Below are positions 61,874 to 64,000 of a stretch of DNA of 64,000 bases, piece by piece. A model generated the notes under the pieces. The model saw only the letters and a list, made by a program, of their open reading frames with translations. It did not search any database and had not been told where the DNA came from. The translations under genes and the position numbers were made by a program. Within the stretch, counting starts at the first letter, position 1; every line of letters starts with the position of its first letter. This DNA comes from Pseudoclavibacter soli DSM 23366 (GTDB lineage: Bacteria > Actinomycetota > Actinomycetes > Actinomycetales > Microbacteriaceae): contig NZ_AUIC01000003.1 of assembly GCF_000423505.1 (NCBI RefSeq), positions 186,001 through 250,000 of the forward strand, written 5' to 3'.

Positions 61874-62373
61874 GCGATGTCGCCCTGAGCCAAGTCGTGA
61901 CGCGACGGGTAATAGGTGAGCCGGTATTTGCCGATCTGCACCTCAGCGCCATCGTGCAGCGTGCTGTGGTCGATGCGCACACCGTCGAGATAGGTGCCAT
62001 TGAGCGACCCGAGGTCGACAACGTCGTAGCCGTTGGCCGTGCGGCGAAACTCGGTGTGCCGACGAGACACCGTCACATCATCGAGAAAAATGTCTGCGTT
62101 GGGGTGACGCCCCACGGTGACCACATCTGAGTCGAGCAGGAATCGCGAGCCAACATTGGGCCCCTGTCGCACGATCAGCAGTGCTGATCGCGAGGGCAGT
62201 GAGGCGATTGCCTCAAGCTCTTCAGGGCTGACGCCGATGTGGATGGCCCCGGTCTGCAGCAGCTGTTTGGCGAAGGTGCTGGTGAAGGTCAGTGTGCTGT
62301 CGTCGCCGCTGACCACGGTCTGCGGGGGGACGACCGGAACCCCGTCTTCTGCAGGATGCTCTTCGCTGCTCAT
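61870..62373 (-). CDS. garA: FHA-domain regulator of the GarA/OdhI family
   Basis: Phospho-switch protein that in mycobacteria and corynebacteria inhibits 2-oxoglutarate dehydrogenase and tunes glutamate metabolism. From ATG 62373 (MSSEEHPAEDGVPVVPPQTV) the 167-aa protein has the FHA domain (GSRFLLDSDVVTVGRHPNAD, IFLDDVTVSRRHTEFRR, VVDLGSLNGTYLDGVRID). The N-terminal ETTS phospho-motif is TFTS at residues 29-32: the Thr matching mycobacterial T22 (PknB site) remains as T31, but the T21 position (PknG site) is Phe30. GAAGGAG precedes the ATG; TAGGCT (62402-62407) is the likely -10. Confidence 0.9.
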   Translation of the reverse strand: MSSEEHPAEDGVPVVPPQTVVSGDDSTLTFTSTFAKQLLQTGAIHIGVSPEELEAIASLPSRSALLIVRQGPNVGSRFLLDSDVVTVGRHPNADIFLDDVTVSRRHTEFRRTANGYDVVDLGSLNGTYLDGVRIDHSTLHDGAEVQIGKYRLTYYPSRHDLAQGDIA

Positions 62374-62475
62374 CGCCACTCCTTCTCGCGCTACCCGCAC
62401 CAGCCTACTCGATTCCGAAAGATATCGGCGATGCTGTTTCCCCAGGTGCAACCAATCTGGAGCACTTCGAGCAGC

Positions 62476-63237
62476 TCACTCCGCAGGAGCCGACTCAACC
62501 GAGTTGCGTCGCTGCTCACTGAGCCGCTCATATTTGTGGCGGGTGCGCTGGTCGCTGCGCAGGTACTCGGCCTGTTTCGAGGGGCGCATCGATCGCACAA
62601 TGTCGATGCTGGCACGCACTCGACCGCTGAGTCGGATGCGCCCACCGATGAGCTTCACGGCAAGAGCCACGTCGATGTCTTCGGTGACCTCAGCGTCATC
62701 GCGCGAGATGATGTCACGGATGCGCTCCCAGGTCTCATGCCGCAGCGCCATGTTGTGCCCGTACAGAAGCGGTCCGCTGCCGACGGTCAGACGGTTGTAG
62801 GCGCGAAACGCGCGATACCCCAAGTAGCCGGCCGGGGCCATCCAATGCGGCAGCCGAACCTCGGTTGCGACGCCGGCGACTGCATCGCAGCGCGGGTCGG
62901 CGGCGAACACCCGCTGCAGCCCGCTCACCCAGTCGGGCTCGACGGCGGTGTCAGCGTCGATGCGCGCGAGAATCGCCCCTTTGGCGGCATCGAAGCCCGT
63001 GGCTCGAGCTGCCGCGATGCTGCGCTTGGGCTCGCGGATGACTCGCGCACCAGCGGCCTCGGCAATCTCGATCGTGCGATCAGTCGAGCCGTTGTCGACG
63101 ACGATGATCTCGTACGCAGGCACCGTCTGACGGGCGAGCGCGGCGAGGCATGCGGCGATGCGCTGCTCTTCGTTGAGCGTCGGGATGATGACGGAGACGG
63201 TCAGCGCCAGATCTCGGGCGGCGTCGGTGCGTGGCAC
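62476..63237 (-). CDS. Family 2 glycosyltransferase, 253 aa
   Basis: Soluble or membrane-associated GT-A enzyme. The sequence contains VSVIIPTLNEEQRIAACLAAL, EIIVVDNGSTDRTIEIAEAAG, RSIAAARATGFDAA and the catalytic DxD in ARIDADTAVEPDW, then GPLLYGHNMALRHETWERI and DAEVTEDIDVALAVKL (acid base region). This is close to polyprenol-monophosphate mannosyl/dolichol-type or hopanoid-type transferases, but I cannot name donor or acceptor. No membrane helix, so it would act on a lipid-linked acceptor from the cytosol. Start is GTG with AAGGAG 12 nt upstream. Confidence 0.85.
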   Translation of the reverse strand: MPRTDAARDLALTVSVIIPTLNEEQRIAACLAALARQTVPAYEIIVVDNGSTDRTIEIAEAAGARVIREPKRSIAAARATGFDAAKGAILARIDADTAVEPDWVSGLQRVFAADPRCDAVAGVATEVRLPHWMAPAGYLGYRAFRAYNRLTVGSGPLLYGHNMALRHETWERIRDIISRDDAEVTEDIDVALAVKLIGGRIRLSGRVRASIDIVRSMRPSKQAEYLRSDQRTRHKYERLSEQRRNSVESAPAE

Positions 63238-63335
63238 GATGAGGTTGCACTCCTTAGCGAGAAAGACTGGCGGGGACGTCCTCCGTCAACCTACACCACA
63301 TGGCGCTGGTGCTTTGGCGGCTTGCCGCGAACACC

Positions 63336-63875
63336 TCAGACTGGAGCAGATTCCAGATCAACGCCGTCAGCGGCAAGATCGAGCTGCAACAGCACCAGAT
63401 CTCGCCAGGCCCCGTGTTTGAACCCGACGCGTTCGAGCGTGCCCGCCGAGCGAAACCCGAGGCGTTCGTGCAAACGCACACTGCCGACGTTGGATGCTTC
63501 AATGCGCGCGACCGCACGTCGCTGCCCCAGCGTGGTCAGCCCGTCGATCAGCTCGGTCATCAGGGCTCGGCCGATGCCGCCAGCCTGGGCGTCGATGTCG
63601 ACGTAGACGCTCGTCTCGCAGGTCCAGTCGAAAGCCTGCCGCTCGCCGAAGGCGTGCGCGCAGGCGTAGCCGAGCACGTCGTCACCTCTGCAGGCGACCA
63701 GCCACAGGTGTCGACGCGCGGCTTCGGCCATCCGCTGGCTCATCTGCGCCGGGCTGGGTGCGACGGTCTCGAAGGTGGCGACAGACTCGCGCACGTAGTG
63801 ACCGTAGATGCGCGCACATGCTGCTGCGTCGGCGGGTTGGGCGGGACGAATGACGAGTGCGGGTGTCTGAGTCAC
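63336..63875 (-). CDS. GNAT N-acetyltransferase, phosphinothricin/methionine-sulfone type
   Basis: Acetylates a small amine or amino-acid analogue. The GTG at 63875 (TQTPALVIRPAQPADAAACA) is preceded by TACGCT 6 nt upstream, so I take it as a leaderless start instead of the ATG at 63911. The product of about 179 aa has YGHYVRESVATFETVAPSP, CETSVYVDIDAQAGGIGRALM (acetyl-CoA loop QAGGIG) and ASNVGSVRLHERLGFRSAGTLERVGFKHGAWRDLVLLQL, the pattern of Pat/YncA acetyltransferases. Substrate unknown; such genes often confer resistance to glufosinate analogues. Confidence 0.88.
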   Translation of the reverse strand: MTQTPALVIRPAQPADAAACARIYGHYVRESVATFETVAPSPAQMSQRMAEAARRHLWLVACRGDDVLGYACAHAFGERQAFDWTCETSVYVDIDAQAGGIGRALMTELIDGLTTLGQRRAVARIEASNVGSVRLHERLGFRSAGTLERVGFKHGAWRDLVLLQLDLAADGVDLESAPV

Positions 63876-63881
63876 CCTTCG

Positions 63882-63887
63882 AGCGTA
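63882..63887 (-). promoter_or_regulatory. Leaderless promoter -10 box of the GNAT gene
   Basis: TACGCT on the minus strand ends 6 nt before the GTG at 63875, another instance of the TAnnnT-N6-start pattern. It supports the shorter start. Confidence 0.45.
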
Positions 63888-63977
63888 GCGAGTGCGCCAC
63901 CGGAGTGTCACCGGTTGCGCGTACAGTGAGAATCAGGCGGCGAGGGCCGCCTCATGATCATCCTCCGGAGTGCACGC

Positions 63978-64000
63978 ATGTCGAAGAAGTCTGCCGACCG
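63978..64000 (+). CDS. Start of an unidentified gene (runs off the window edge)
   Basis: An ATG at 63978 follows CTCCGGAG 7 nt upstream and opens MSKKSAD before the sequence ends. The ribosome site and frame make a real start likely, but seven codons do not allow identification. It diverges from the GNAT gene with 100 bp between. Confidence 0.4.

Overview
The window reads as chromosomal DNA of a high-GC Gram-positive actinobacterium, most likely a member of the Micrococcales close to Microbacteriaceae. The signs are a division and cell-wall (dcw) cluster without ftsA but with sepF, yggT and wag31, an aa3-type oxidase with the actinobacterial small subunit IV, a FHA regulator of the GarA/OdhI type beside two MerR regulators, DUF3040 and DUF3043 proteins, a PASTA kinase beside a prenyl synthase, and many GTG starts with a TAnnnT -10 box six to eight bases upstream (probable leaderless transcripts). 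Family placement rests on gene content and remembered synteny only.

Layout. 1-16.2 kb: the start of alaS, two small membrane proteins, rpsD, rarA, a DUF349 protein, an AbiEi-like protein, the (p)ppGpp enzyme rel, secF-secD-yajC, ruvB-ruvA-ruvC, yebC and thrS. Nearly all lie on the minus strand; only the DUF349 and AbiEi-like genes are on plus. 16.3-19.7 kb: an accessory patch. A tRNA-Val(CAC) gene is followed by a 1.95-kb segment bounded by a perfect 113-bp direct repeat that carries the 3' part of the tRNA and its terminator. Inside lie a protein with a Cys/His zinc-type module and a C-terminal SEC-C motif, and a small membrane protein; there is no integrase. Two more unknown small genes follow. 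19.7-26.95 kb: ctaF-ctaD-ctaC, an A-type Fe-S carrier, a DUF3043 membrane protein, pyrD, nrdR and hisD. 27-35.4 kb: dnaE, rluD, lspA, wag31, yggT, sepF, yggS and ftsZ. 35.5-49.4 kb: ftsQ, murC, murG, ftsW, murD, mraY, murF, murE, ftsI, ftsL, rsmH and mraZ, mostly joined by overlapping stop/start codons. 49.7-64 kb: a DUF3040 protein, a polyprenyl synthase, a PASTA serine/threonine kinase, class II DAHP synthase, a PlsC-like acyltransferase, peptide deformylase, pyruvate carboxylase, an orphan ParA-like ATPase, two MerR regulators, a GarA-like FHA protein, a glycosyltransferase, a GNAT acetyltransferase and the first codons of another gene.

How it works together. From mraZ to wag31 the minus strand encodes lipid II synthesis, its transpeptidase and SEDS polymerase, and the Z-ring with its SepF and DivIVA partners. 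Five 10-bp-spaced CCC(C)AC-type repeats just upstream of mraZ look like MraZ operators. The PASTA kinase, FHA protein and FtsR-like MerR are candidate links between cell-wall state and metabolism. The most unusual item is the tRNA-Val-flanked mini-element. Smaller points of interest are the MurE substrate motif (INPR instead of DNPR), the altered phospho-motif of the GarA-like protein, and palindromes around the MerR genes that share an 8-mer with the ftsZ leader.
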